From NCBI GenBank assembly GCA_049512335.1, contig JBEKXE010000074.1:1-22468 (forward strand): 22,468 bases of DNA, written 5' to 3'. Position numbers and translations under genes: made by a program. This DNA comes from Lustribacter sp049512335 (lineage in GTDB: Bacteria; Vulcanimicrobiota; Vulcanimicrobiia; Vulcanimicrobiales; Vulcanimicrobiaceae). Positions 1-6,584 of this stretch are shown piece by piece. The notes under the pieces are model-generated. The model did no database searches. It saw nothing but the letters and a program-made list of their open reading frames with translations, and had not been told where the DNA came from. Within the stretch, counting starts at the first letter, position 1. Each line of letters begins with the position of its first letter.

Positions 1-1002
1 TCGCGTCCGCTCGACGTGCCGCCCGAGATCTACAAGGGCGCGATCGTCGTTCCGGTCCGCGTCATCTCCGAAGGCATGGGCGCCTACGTGCAGTGGGTCC
101 CGGAGAAGAAGGTCGTCGTCGTTCGCTACGTAGCGGCGCCGGTTCCGACCCCGCCGCCGACCGCTCCGCCGACCGCTCCGCCGACCGCTCCGCCGACCGC
201 TCCGCCGACGCCGGCGCCGCCGCCGCCGCCACCGCCGCCGGCACCGACTGCTCCGCCGACCCCGACGCCGCCGAGCCGCGTGTACGAACACTTCATCGTC
301 GGCGACTACATCTTCAAGCCGACCGTCTACAACCAGCTCTCGAACGGCACGAACACGTCGACGTGGGGCCCGTCATTCGCAGGGCGCGCTGCGCTCGAGT
401 TCCCGCTGTTCAACATCCCCTTCATGATCGAAGGCTACGGCGAACAGTACGCCTACACGCATCCGGGCGGTGCCACCCCGGCCAACCCCAACTGCAATAC
501 GAACGGTCTCGCCGGCAACCCGGCCTGCGTGACGCCGATCGGTTTCGGTACGGGCAGCCGCTGGGTGCCGCAGTTCCAAGCGATCGATAGCGACGCCAGC
601 GCGCGCGTCGGCCTGCAGATCGCGAACCCGCGCATCTATCTCGCCGGCGCGTATCTCTGGACCTCGACCAACTACGGTTATCCGCGGATGACCGGCGCCG
701 GTTTCGGTCTCGAAAAACTCCCCGACCTCGACCAATCGCTCTCGCTGTTCGGCAGCTTCTACTACTACCCGGTGGTGCAAGGGAACTTCACCGACCCGAC
801 GAGCGGCATCGTGTTCCCGGTCCAGGATCGCTTCATGCAATACCAGGCCGGCGTGACCTGGAATACGCCCTTCGGCTTCTCGAAGCAGAGCGGCGTCTTC
901 CTCGAAGCCGGATTCATGGGCAACGCCACGATCAACAAGCAGTTCCTGCCCAGCAACGGGCATGACGCCGGTGCGTTTGCCGGCATCGGTATCCACTTCT
1001 AG
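1..1002 (+). CDS. CuAO-N-like domain / Pro-rich linker / outer-membrane beta-barrel protein (5' partial)
   Basis: The reading frame is open to the left edge, so the start lies outside the window; the GTG at 16 is internal to the domain. The first ~40 codons match the end of the copper amine oxidase N-terminal-like domain (PF07833 style): VPVRVISEGMGA, then V-W-P and a Val-rich strand ending VVVVRYV. A linker of Pro, Thr and Ala follows (about 120-280), including four exact PPTA repeats. The remaining ~235 residues look like an outer-membrane beta-barrel: alternating aromatic/polar strands, many Gly/Tyr/Asn, and a C-terminal IHF ending in Phe, as expected for BAM recognition. The PF07833 part is probably periplasmic and may bind cell wall or another surface layer; that role is inferred. 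A strong terminator follows. No enzyme function is suggested. Confidence 0.75.
   Translation, partial: SRPLDVPPEIYKGAIVVPVRVISEGMGAYVQWVPEKKVVVVRYVAAPVPTPPPTAPPTAPPTAPPTAPPTPAPPPPPPPPAPTAPPTPTPPSRVYEHFIVGDYIFKPTVYNQLSNGTNTSTWGPSFAGRAALEFPLFNIPFMIEGYGEQYAYTHPGGATPANPNCNTNGLAGNPACVTPIGFGTGSRWVPQFQAIDSDASARVGLQIANPRIYLAGAYLWTSTNYGYPRMTGAGFGLEKLPDLDQSLSLFGSFYYYPVVQGNFTDPTSGIVFPVQDRFMQYQAGVTWNTPFGFSKQSGVFLEAGFMGNATINKQFLPSNGHDAGAFAGIGIHF
154..201 (+). repeat. Four perfect 12-bp tandem repeats encoding PPTA
   Basis: The unit ccgccgaccgct occurs four times head to tail in frame with the barrel gene, each copy giving Pro-Pro-Thr-Ala. It continues into Pro-rich sequence without perfect periodicity. 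Such arrays commonly change copy number by slippage, which would lengthen or shorten the linker between the N-terminal domain and the barrel. Confidence 0.9.
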
Positions 1003-1023
1003 GCCCGAGTCGAATCGGTCCAC

Positions 1024-1060
1024 GAGCGTCGCACGCCAAACGTGCGGCGCTCTTTTTTTT
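1024..1060 (+). terminator. Rho-independent terminator after the barrel gene
   Basis: A 12-bp stem (left arm 1024-1035, right arm 1041-1052, one G-T wobble) encloses the loop ccaaa and is followed directly by eight T residues at 1053-1060. It lies 22 bp after the stop at 1002. It also argues that the next gene starts after 1060, since any start before it would read through the hairpin. Confidence 0.93.
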
Positions 1061-1105
1061 GAGCCGGCGCAAGACAATGCAGGTGGGCTCGCCAAGCGGG
1101 GCGGC

Positions 1106-2212
1106 GTGAGTGATTACGAGACCACGACCGAAATCGTCCATGCCGCGCAGCAGAACATGCCGCCCGAGGTATGGGATTACGTTACGGGCGGCACCGAGAC
1201 GGAAACGTCGATCCGCCGCAATCGCGAGGCGATCGAATCGCTGGCGTTTCGCGCGCGGGTCCTGCGCAACGTCGTCCAGATCGATACGTCGGCGACGCTG
1301 CTCGGCACGCGCCTGCGGATGCCGCTGATCTTGGCCCCGGTCGGCGGGCTGCAAACGATCACGCCCGGTGGTGCGGCCTCGCAGGTTCGCGGCGCGTGCA
1401 CCTTCGGCACGCTGCCCGTCATCAGCTCGGTCTCGGAACCGTCGTATGAAGAGACGGCGGCTGCCGCCGCCGGCGACAAGTGGTTCCAGCTCTACGTGCG
1501 CGGCGATCTGGATTGGATTCGCACGGTCGTCGACCGCGTGCGGTCGATCGGCTATCGCGCGCTCGTGCTGACGGCCGACGTCGCGGTCTACAGCAACCGC
1601 GAACGCCAGAAGCTGCACCGCTTCGTCCCGGCCGGCCGGCGCAATATCGGCGGCGGCGAGGACTTCCAGGCGGCGCTGGATTGGGACACGCTGGACCGGG
1701 TTCGCGAGTTCGCCGGAATGCCGCTGATCGTCAAGGGCATCCAGGCCGCGGAGGACGCCGAGCTCGCGGTGGCGCACGGCGTCGACGCGGTCTGGGTGTC
1801 GAACCACGGCGGACGGCAGCTCGACCACGCCGTCGGCTCGCTCGACGTGTTGCCGGAGGTCCTGGAAACGGTGCGCGGCCGCGTTCCGGTGATCGTCGAC
1901 GGCGGCTTCCAGCGCGGCACCGACATCATCAAAGCGATCGCGCTCGGCGCGAGTGCCGTCGCGGCGGGCAAGATGCACGCGTGGGCGCTCGGTGCCGGCG
2001 GCGAACCGGCGCTGCTGCGCATGCTCGAGCTGCTCGAGTACGAGCTGCGCACCTCGATGGGTTTGCTCGGCGTCACCTCGCTCGCGCAGCTCAACCCGTC
2101 GTATTTGCGGCGGGCCGACGCGAGCATCGTGCGCGGCTCGTTCCCGCACCTCGACGTTCTGCGTGCGCGGACCGAGGACGCGATCAGGGCCGACGCGCCG
2201 CCCGTTCGCTGA
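1106..2212 (+). CDS. FMN-dependent alpha-hydroxy-acid oxidase/dehydrogenase (lactate oxidase/LldD family)
   Basis: The 368-residue protein belongs to the (S)-2-hydroxy-acid oxidizing TIM-barrel family, which oxidizes substrates such as lactate or glycolate to the 2-oxo acid with FMN. Family marks in order: the VTGG segment near the N-terminus, PLILAPVGG, ISSVSEPS, FQLYV, the LTAD motif, PLIVKGI, the active-site SNHGGRQLD with catalytic His and Arg, and DGGFQRGTDIIKA for FMN phosphate. Some usual positions differ: NRERQ stands where GRRE-type sequence is common, and GKMHAWALGAGGE replaces the usual GRPYL...AGGE. The substrate is therefore uncertain. I chose GTG 1106 because the terminator excludes starts before 1060; the frame itself is open from 962. 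The 3' end overlaps the minus-strand TPR gene by 29 bp. Confidence 0.85.
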   Translation: MSDYETTTEIVHAAQQNMPPEVWDYVTGGTETETSIRRNREAIESLAFRARVLRNVVQIDTSATLLGTRLRMPLILAPVGGLQTITPGGAASQVRGACTFGTLPVISSVSEPSYEETAAAAAGDKWFQLYVRGDLDWIRTVVDRVRSIGYRALVLTADVAVYSNRERQKLHRFVPAGRRNIGGGEDFQAALDWDTLDRVREFAGMPLIVKGIQAAEDAELAVAHGVDAVWVSNHGGRQLDHAVGSLDVLPEVLETVRGRVPVIVDGGFQRGTDIIKAIALGASAVAAGKMHAWALGAGGEPALLRMLELLEYELRTSMGLLGVTSLAQLNPSYLRRADASIVRGSFPHLDVLRARTEDAIRADAPPVR

Positions 2213-3461
2213 ACATCGCGCGCACCGCCGCGACGATACGCATGATGGCGTCGCGCCGGTACGCGAAGCGTTCGTCCTCGTCGGGCAAGTAGATCGCCAT
2301 CGCGGGATTCGCCTCGAAGACGAGCACGCTGCCGTCACGGCCGATGCCGAAGTCGATGCCGGCGTAGTCCAGCGCGAGCATCTTCGCGATCGCGGTCAGC
2401 GCCGCGGTCGCCGGCGCGCCGAGATGCGCGCTCATGTCGCGCAGGTACGAGGCTTCCTCGGCGCGGTTGGCGCCGTTGTCGCGCATGTCGGCGGAGAAGT
2501 AGTGGACTTTCCAGGCCGGCGAGATCGCCAGATGCACCGGATAGATTGCCCCGTCGACGAACAGCGCGCGGTACTTGCGCACGTTGCCGTCGGCGCCGCG
2601 CGCGTCGAGGTAGGCGATGACCAGGATGTCCTCGCCGGGCAGCGTCGCCAGTACTCCGGCGAGATCGTCCGCTCGCGCGACGAGCGCGAAGTGTTCGCCC
2701 ATGTGAAAGCCCGGCGCGCGCAACAGCAGCGGAAAGGAGAAACCGCGCGCGGCCAGCGCGCCGGCGTTGATGCCCGAGCGCGGCACGAGCTCGGTATGCG
2801 GCGCGGTAACGCCCGCGATCGCGTCGAGCCGTCCGATGTCGGAGCGGCGCGTGCGCAACACCGCCGCGGGGCGGTTGAGCAGCGGCGCGGGCGACGCCGC
2901 GGCAACGCGCTCGGCGATGGCGAGCGCGTCGTCGGCACGATCGGCATCACCGATCGCGTTGAAGATGAGGTCGTGCGGCGGTAACGGCATCCCGTCGCGA
3001 TAGCTGTCGGTGACGAGCGAAATCGCTTCGACCTGACGATCGTCGAACAACAGCGTCGTGACGATGTTGCCGCCACGCGCCGCGAGCAGCACGAGCAGCC
3101 GCAACGGCATGCCGGTGCCGCGATACGGCGCGGTGCGCACGATCGGCGTCGCGAACGCGCGGTCGCGGTACGTCTGCGCCGCCTGGACGTCGCCTTGCGC
3201 TTCGAGCAGCAGCGCCAACCCGAAGTTGGCGGTCGGGTGCAGGGGCTCGATCTCGAGGGCGCGCTCGTAGGCGCTGCGGCTCGCCGCCGCGTCGTCTTCG
3301 GCCAGCACGTTGCCGAGGTTGACGAAGGCACTTGCTTCGGCCGGATAGTGTTTGGTCGCGTGCCCGTAGAGAATGCGCGCTTCGGCCCGGCGGTTCTCGA
3401 GATAGAGCATCGTGCCCAGGTTCATCAGGGCGCCGAAGTGCTTTGCATCGCGGGCGAGCAC
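2184..3461 (-). CDS. TPR-repeat protein with C-terminal ATP-grasp-like domain
   Basis: From the GTG at 3461 the product is 425 residues. The N-terminal ~130 residues are TPR repeats (NLGTMLYLENRRAEA, NLGNVLAED, SAYERALEIEP). A middle region with LIFNAIGD and LLNRPAAV precedes an ATP-grasp-like C-terminus: VRKYRALFVDGAIYPVHLA, WKVHYFSADM, LDYAGIDFGI and the metal-ligand-like FEANPAM. ATP-grasp enzymes join a carboxylate to an amine or thiol through an acyl phosphate; this one's substrate is not known to me. In-frame codons from 3462 to 3662 also read as TPR sequence (EEALNQLESALEANPEAVDL) but contain no ATG, GTG or TTG. The true start is probably upstream, perhaps CTG 3659, which overlaps the TGA of the preceding small gene. 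The C-terminus overlaps the hydroxy-acid oxidase gene. Confidence 0.8.
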   Translation of the reverse strand: MLARDAKHFGALMNLGTMLYLENRRAEARILYGHATKHYPAEASAFVNLGNVLAEDDAAASRSAYERALEIEPLHPTANFGLALLLEAQGDVQAAQTYRDRAFATPIVRTAPYRGTGMPLRLLVLLAARGGNIVTTLLFDDRQVEAISLVTDSYRDGMPLPPHDLIFNAIGDADRADDALAIAERVAAASPAPLLNRPAAVLRTRRSDIGRLDAIAGVTAPHTELVPRSGINAGALAARGFSFPLLLRAPGFHMGEHFALVARADDLAGVLATLPGEDILVIAYLDARGADGNVRKYRALFVDGAIYPVHLAISPAWKVHYFSADMRDNGANRAEEASYLRDMSAHLGAPATAALTAIAKMLALDYAGIDFGIGRDGSVLVFEANPAMAIYLPDEDERFAYRRDAIMRIVAAVRAMFSERAARRP

Positions 3462-3655
3462 GCCTTTGTAGGCGCCGCGCGCGCGCGTCAGGCGGCCGAG
3501 CTCCTCGAGCAGACACGCGCGTGCGAAACGCAGGTCGACGGCTTCCGGATTCGCTTCCAGTGCCGACTCGAGCTGGTTCAGCGCTTCTTCGGTGACGTTG
3601 CCCGTGCAGACGACGCGGATCGCCAGCGTCGCCGGCTTCGGGGCCCCCGGATTGG

Positions 3656-3877
3656 TCAGCGGCTACCGCGGCGCCGGTCGACCGTGACGACGGGGTCGGT
3701 GTGTTCCGCGCACGTCTCGGTGCGGACGGTGGCGGGGCCGGTACCGACGGGTTCGATCGCGACGCAGCCGCACTGGAACATCGCGACCAGCCGCAGCCCT
3801 TCCGTGCCGTCGACGATCACCTCGAGGCGTGTGTGTCCCGCGCCGATGCGGCGTGCATAGTGCGCGATCGTGCGCAT
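3656..3877 (-). CDS. Small hypothetical protein with CxC-x17-CxxH motif
   Basis: Starting at ATG 3877 this gives 73 residues: MRTIAHYARRIGAGHTRLE followed by a predicted strand-rich core, then QCGC and, 17 residues later, CAEH. The Cys/His spacing suggests a small metal (zinc) site; that is inferred from pattern only. I do not recognise a family. The frame stays open to an ATG at 4012 (118 residues), but the added part is Arg-rich and low complexity, and neither ATG has a good ribosome-binding site. Its TGA (3658-3656) overlaps a possible CTG start of the TPR/ATP-grasp gene, which suggests an operon and perhaps translational coupling. It could be a partner or substrate of that enzyme. Confidence 0.5.
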   Translation of the reverse strand: MRTIAHYARRIGAGHTRLEVIVDGTEGLRLVAMFQCGCVAIEPVGTGPATVRTETCAEHTDPVVTVDRRRGSR

Positions 3878-4068
3878 GTCGGCGCGGCGGCGCGGGTGGT
3901 CGCGACGGTCGCGGCGTTCGCGGCGTTCGTCGGCCAGCGCCGCGCCCAGATTGATTGCCGGGGAGTGTGAAATGCCGCGCCGTTCAGACGTACGGCGGTC
4001 GCTCGAATGCATGGGAAGCCGGGTATTCGCCCGGGGAACGTCTTGTCCTAGCGGGTAAGAAGCGCGAC

Positions 4069-4617
4069 ATGTGCTGGCGCTGGGTGTTCTTCGCCGTCAT
4101 CGTCGCGCTCGCGGGCGTGCCCGCGGAAGCCTCGACGTTCACGCTGGAAACGTCGGCCTTCCTCAACGAGGGACAGATCCCGCGCACCGACGCGGCGGCC
4201 GCTTCGTGCGGCGGGCGCAACCTCTCGCCGCCGCTGCACTTCGCGGGCTTCCCGGCCGCCACGCGCAGTTTCGCCATCGTCGCGTTGGACACCGACGCCG
4301 GCCACGGGCGCGGATTCACCCACTGGGTGGCGTACGGCATTCCCGCCGCGCAGTCCACGCTGCTGCCGGGGTTCGGCTCGACGGCGTCCCCGGCGTTCGT
4401 CGGCGGCCAGAACGACGCCGGGACGCGGTTGTATTTCGGCCCCTGTCCGCCGCCGGGCGATCCGCCGCATCATTACGTCTTCACGGTGTACGCGCTCGAT
4501 CTCGCACCCGGCCGGTTGCAGCCCGGACTCAGCCGGACCGCGTTCCTGCGGGCGATCGCCGGGCACGCGCTCGCGCAAGCGGAGATCACCGGCACCTACT
4601 CGCGCCCGGTACCATAG
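4069..4617 (+). CDS. Secreted YbhB/YbcL-family (PEBP, Raf-kinase-inhibitor-like) protein
   Basis: The 182-residue protein starts with a signal peptide: a short MCWRW n-region, hydrophobic core FFAVIVALAGV, and likely cleavage after AEA at residue ~22. The mature part carries the two PEBP signatures: LDTDAGHGRGFTHWVAYGIP (the DPDAP...HWV ligand-site region) and GPCPPPGDPPHHYVFTVYA. PEBP folds bind phosphate-like or other small anions; the physiological role of bacterial members is mostly unknown. Export to the periplasm is inferred from the leader. ATG 4069 was preferred over upstream in-frame starts (frame open from 3955) because it places the signal peptide at the N-terminus. The SDR gene follows after 12 bp, so the two are probably cotranscribed. 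Confidence 0.87.
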   Translation: MCWRWVFFAVIVALAGVPAEASTFTLETSAFLNEGQIPRTDAAAASCGGRNLSPPLHFAGFPAATRSFAIVALDTDAGHGRGFTHWVAYGIPAAQSTLLPGFGSTASPAFVGGQNDAGTRLYFGPCPPPGDPPHHYVFTVYALDLAPGRLQPGLSRTAFLRAIAGHALAQAEITGTYSRPVP

Positions 4618-4629
4618 GAAAGGATCGTC

Positions 4630-5394
4630 GTGGACCTCGGAATTCGCGGACGGCTGGCACTCGTCACCGGTGCCAGCTCGGGCCTCGGGCGCGCGTGCGC
4701 GCTGGCGCTGGCCGCCGAGGGCGTGCGCCTCGCGGTCGGGGCGCGCCGCATGGACCTGCTCGAAGCGGTGGCGGCCGAAGCCCGCGCGGCCGGCAGCCCG
4801 GACGCCCAAGCCTACGCGCTGGATTTGTCCGATCCCGCGGCGATCGACGCGATGCTCGCCGCGGTGCGCGCGCGTCAGGGCGATGCCGAGATTCTGGTCG
4901 CGAACAGCGGGCCGCCCAAACCCGGCATGGTGACGAACCTGACGCTCGCCGACTGGGATGCCGCCTACGGTCCGACGATGCGCAGCTTGCTGCAAGTGAC
5001 CTACGGTGTGCTGCCCGCCATGCGCCGGCGCCGCTGGGGCCGCATCGTAAACCTGTCGTCGTCGGCGGTGAAAACCCCGATCCCGAACCTGGCCTTGTCC
5101 AACGCGTTTCGCGCCGGCCTGCTGGGCGCGCTGAAGACGCTCTCGCGTGAGGTCGCCGCCGACGGCGTTACGATCAACGTCATCGCGACCGGCAAGATCG
5201 AAACCGACCGCGCGCGTTCGTTCTACTCCGCACCCGGTGCGTGGGAGAAGCAGCAAACCGATATTCCGTTCGGACGGTTCGGGAAGCCCGAGGAGTTCGC
5301 TCCGCTCGTCGCCTTCCTGTGCGGCGACGGCGCGCGCTACATCAGCGGCACGACGATCGCCATCGACGGCGGTCTGTCGCCCACGCTGACCTGA
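4630..5394 (+). CDS. Atypical short-chain dehydrogenase/reductase (SDR) lacking the catalytic Tyr and Lys
   Basis: The 254-residue protein has a Rossmann fold with the TGASSGLG cofactor motif at residues 13-20, an NSGPPKPG segment in place of the NAG motif, and a C-terminus IDGGLSPT as in beta-ketoacyl-ACP-reductase-like SDRs. The catalytic Ser is present (SSS, residues 143-145). Thirteen residues on, where Tyr is expected, Ser157 is found, and Arg161 replaces Lys in the YxxxK motif. A subgroup of SDRs with this loss is known (I recall it as the BKR-like subgroup cd05344), so the change is probably real rather than an error. Its reaction is unknown. The GTG start at 4630 has a strong Shine-Dalgarno (aggaaagga, 4616-4624). 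It sits 12 bp after the PEBP gene and 9 bp from the convergent DoxX gene. Confidence 0.85.
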   Translation: MDLGIRGRLALVTGASSGLGRACALALAAEGVRLAVGARRMDLLEAVAAEARAAGSPDAQAYALDLSDPAAIDAMLAAVRARQGDAEILVANSGPPKPGMVTNLTLADWDAAYGPTMRSLLQVTYGVLPAMRRRRWGRIVNLSSSAVKTPIPNLALSNAFRAGLLGALKTLSREVAADGVTINVIATGKIETDRARSFYSAPGAWEKQQTDIPFGRFGKPEEFAPLVAFLCGDGARYISGTTIAIDGGLSPTLT

Positions 5395-5403
5395 GGGCAC
5401 GGG

Positions 5404-5973
5404 TCAGCTCGCGGTTTTCTCCGGTTCCGGCAGCGGACTGTTTTTGCCGCGGAAGGTCGGCGTGGCCGGGCCCTCGGCCGAGTGATCGCGACCGTTGAGA
5501 CCTACGATCGCCCCGGCGACCGCGCCGGCCAGCGTCAGTGCGGTGAACACCGGATCGCGCAGCGGTTTGCGCAAGCCCAGCGCCGCATCAAGCGACAGCG
5601 CGCCGTAATCGCCGGCCGCCAGGGCCAACGCCGCCGCGCTGTACACGAGCGGCAGCTCGATGCCCCCCTTTTGGGCGAAGAAGCCCTTCTCCCAATGGAC
5701 GCTGGCCTGGGCGACGATCATGCCCGAGATCAGCATCGCCGGCCCGACCGGGCCGCCCAAACCCCAAGCGATCAGCTTGCCGGCCACGATTTCGTTCCAC
5801 GCCGCCAGCGTGGCATAGGTCTCACCGGGCCGAAAACCGAGCCCGTGCATCATTTTGGCGGCCTGCTCGGGACCCGGGCCTTCGAACCAGCCGAACGCCT
5901 TCTGGGTGCCGTGTGCGGCCATGCCCCCACCGACGGCCAATCGAGCGCCCAGTAGGGCCAAATCGCGTATCAT
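5404..5973 (-). CDS. DoxX-family membrane protein
   Basis: The 189-residue protein has about four hydrophobic segments, starting with LALLGARLAVGGGMAAHGTQKAFGW, which is the family's first helix with its G...HG-QK pattern. Further helices lie around VGPAMLISGMIVAQA, LPLVYSAAALALAAGDYG and FTALTLAGAVAGAIVG. The tail after the last helix is hydrophilic and Pro/Ser-rich. DoxX proteins are inner-membrane proteins named after a thiosulfate:quinone oxidoreductase subunit; most bacterial members have no firm function, though some are linked to redox stress. A good promoter (TTGCAA-N17-TAGATT on the minus strand) ends only nine bases before the ATG, implying a near-leaderless mRNA. It converges on the SDR gene with a 9-bp gap. 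Confidence 0.82.
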   Translation of the reverse strand: MIRDLALLGARLAVGGGMAAHGTQKAFGWFEGPGPEQAAKMMHGLGFRPGETYATLAAWNEIVAGKLIAWGLGGPVGPAMLISGMIVAQASVHWEKGFFAQKGGIELPLVYSAAALALAAGDYGALSLDAALGLRKPLRDPVFTALTLAGAVAGAIVGLNGRDHSAEGPATPTFRGKNSPLPEPEKTAS

Positions 5974-5982
5974 GTGTGCTCA

Positions 5983-6011
5983 AATCTACCCACGCAGGGC
6001 TTGACTTGCAA
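5983..6011 (-). promoter_or_regulatory. Sigma70-type promoter for the DoxX gene
   Basis: On the minus strand TTGCAA (6011-6006) is followed after 17 bp by TAGATT (5988-5983). The predicted transcription start is at or just before the ATG at 5973, leaving almost no 5' leader. TTGCAA is palindromic, so the same six bases also lie upstream of the opposite promoter. Confidence 0.55.
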
Positions 6012-6028
6012 CTTCCCAGCGACTTTTG

Positions 6029-6037
6029 TGTTATGAT
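6029..6037 (+). promoter_or_regulatory. Extended -10 promoter for the zinc-ribbon gene
   Basis: The string tgttatgat is a TGn extended -10 with hexamer TATGAT (6032-6037), in a locally AT-rich stretch. No -35 is well spaced: TTGCAA at 6006 is 20 bp away and TTGACT at 6001 is 25 bp away. Extended -10 promoters often do without one. Predicted start is near 6044, giving a leader of about 136 nt. Confidence 0.55.
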
Positions 6038-6043
6038 CTTCGC

Positions 6044-6179
6044 TACCAGGCATGGCCCGAGCGTCGGCCTGTCCTGGGGTCAAGTTGTCCGCGTGGTCTT
6101 GTTGTGTAAGACAGTTCCAGGAACGGCGAGTTGAGTTGAATGGCGCTCTATCGTAAATCGGATCCTGGAGTCCAAGACC
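6044..6179 (+). promoter_or_regulatory. Long structured 5' leader of the zinc-ribbon gene
   Basis: Between the predicted start and the ATG lie ~136 nt with no convincing reading frame. A two-part hairpin sits at the 5' end (6046-6077): ccagg pairs with cctgg, then a 3x3 internal loop, then ggc(c)cga with tcggcc closing a gcg loop. A smaller hairpin pairs gtctt (6096-6100) with aagac (6108-6112). The ribosome site is ggag at 6167-6170, nine bases before the ATG. I recognise no known riboswitch. Confidence 0.4.
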
Positions 6180-6518
6180 ATGTACACTGACGAAACCCTC
6201 AACTGCGTTGATTGCAACGCACCCTTTACCTTTAGTGCGGGCGAACAAGAGTTCTTCGCAGCGAAGGGCTTCACGAACAAACCGAACCGCTGCCCGGATT
6301 GCCGTGCGGCGCGCAAAGCTCAGCGCGCAGGCGCCGGCGGCGGCAGCTACTCCGGTGGCGGCGGCTACGGCGGCGGCGGCGCTCGTCCGCAGCGCGAGAT
6401 GTACGAAGTAACGTGCAGCAACTGCGGCGGGAAGGCCACCGTGCCGTTCCAACCGCGCGGCGACAAGCCGGTCTACTGCCGCGACTGCTTCCAGTCGCGC
6501 AGCGGCTCCTACCGCTAA
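6180..6518 (+). CDS. Small double zinc-ribbon protein (zf-trcl-like plus C-terminal CxxC ribbon)
   Basis: The 112-residue protein has two zinc-binding modules. The first (residues ~1-45) reads YTDETLNCVDCNAPFTF, then GEQEFFAAKGF and RCPDCR, matching the probable zinc-ribbon family I know as zf-trcl. A Gly/Ser-rich hinge of ~25 residues follows. The second module has CSNCGGKATVPF, GDKPVYC and RDCF, the common CxxC...CxxC form. Eight Cys in four CxxC pairs suggest two zinc ions. Such proteins are widespread and likely bind nucleic acid or protein, but the role is not established. Its extended -10 promoter, long leader, single-gene unit and own terminator suggest independently controlled, possibly high expression. 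Confidence 0.85.
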   Translation: MYTDETLNCVDCNAPFTFSAGEQEFFAAKGFTNKPNRCPDCRAARKAQRAGAGGGSYSGGGGYGGGGARPQREMYEVTCSNCGGKATVPFQPRGDKPVYCRDCFQSRSGSYR

Positions 6519-6552
6519 GCTTTCCGCGTAACCGCGCGGACCATAACGAACG

Positions 6553-6584
6553 GCCCGATTCACTCCGGTGAGCGGGCTGTTTTT
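6553..6584 (+). terminator. Terminator after the zinc-ribbon gene
   Basis: The core is gcccg (6553-6557 region) pairing with cgggc (6573-6577), plus cac/gtg closing a tccg tetraloop, followed by a run of five T. An outer cataac (6542-6547) can pair with gttatg (6585-6590). It sits 35 bp after the stop. The same bases form the 3' end of a possible minus-strand small gene. Confidence 0.75.

Noticed and set aside
154..201. CRISPR-like or origin iteron array
   Set aside because: Repeats are directly adjacent without spacers, in frame and coding for a Pro-rich linker.
962..1105. Earlier start for the hydroxy-acid oxidase
   Set aside because: Would overlap the barrel gene and pass through an intrinsic terminator.
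932..2338. Long minus-strand frame opposite the hydroxy-acid oxidase
   Set aside because: Arg/Asp/Ala-rich shadow that also reads through the terminator hairpin at 1024-1060.
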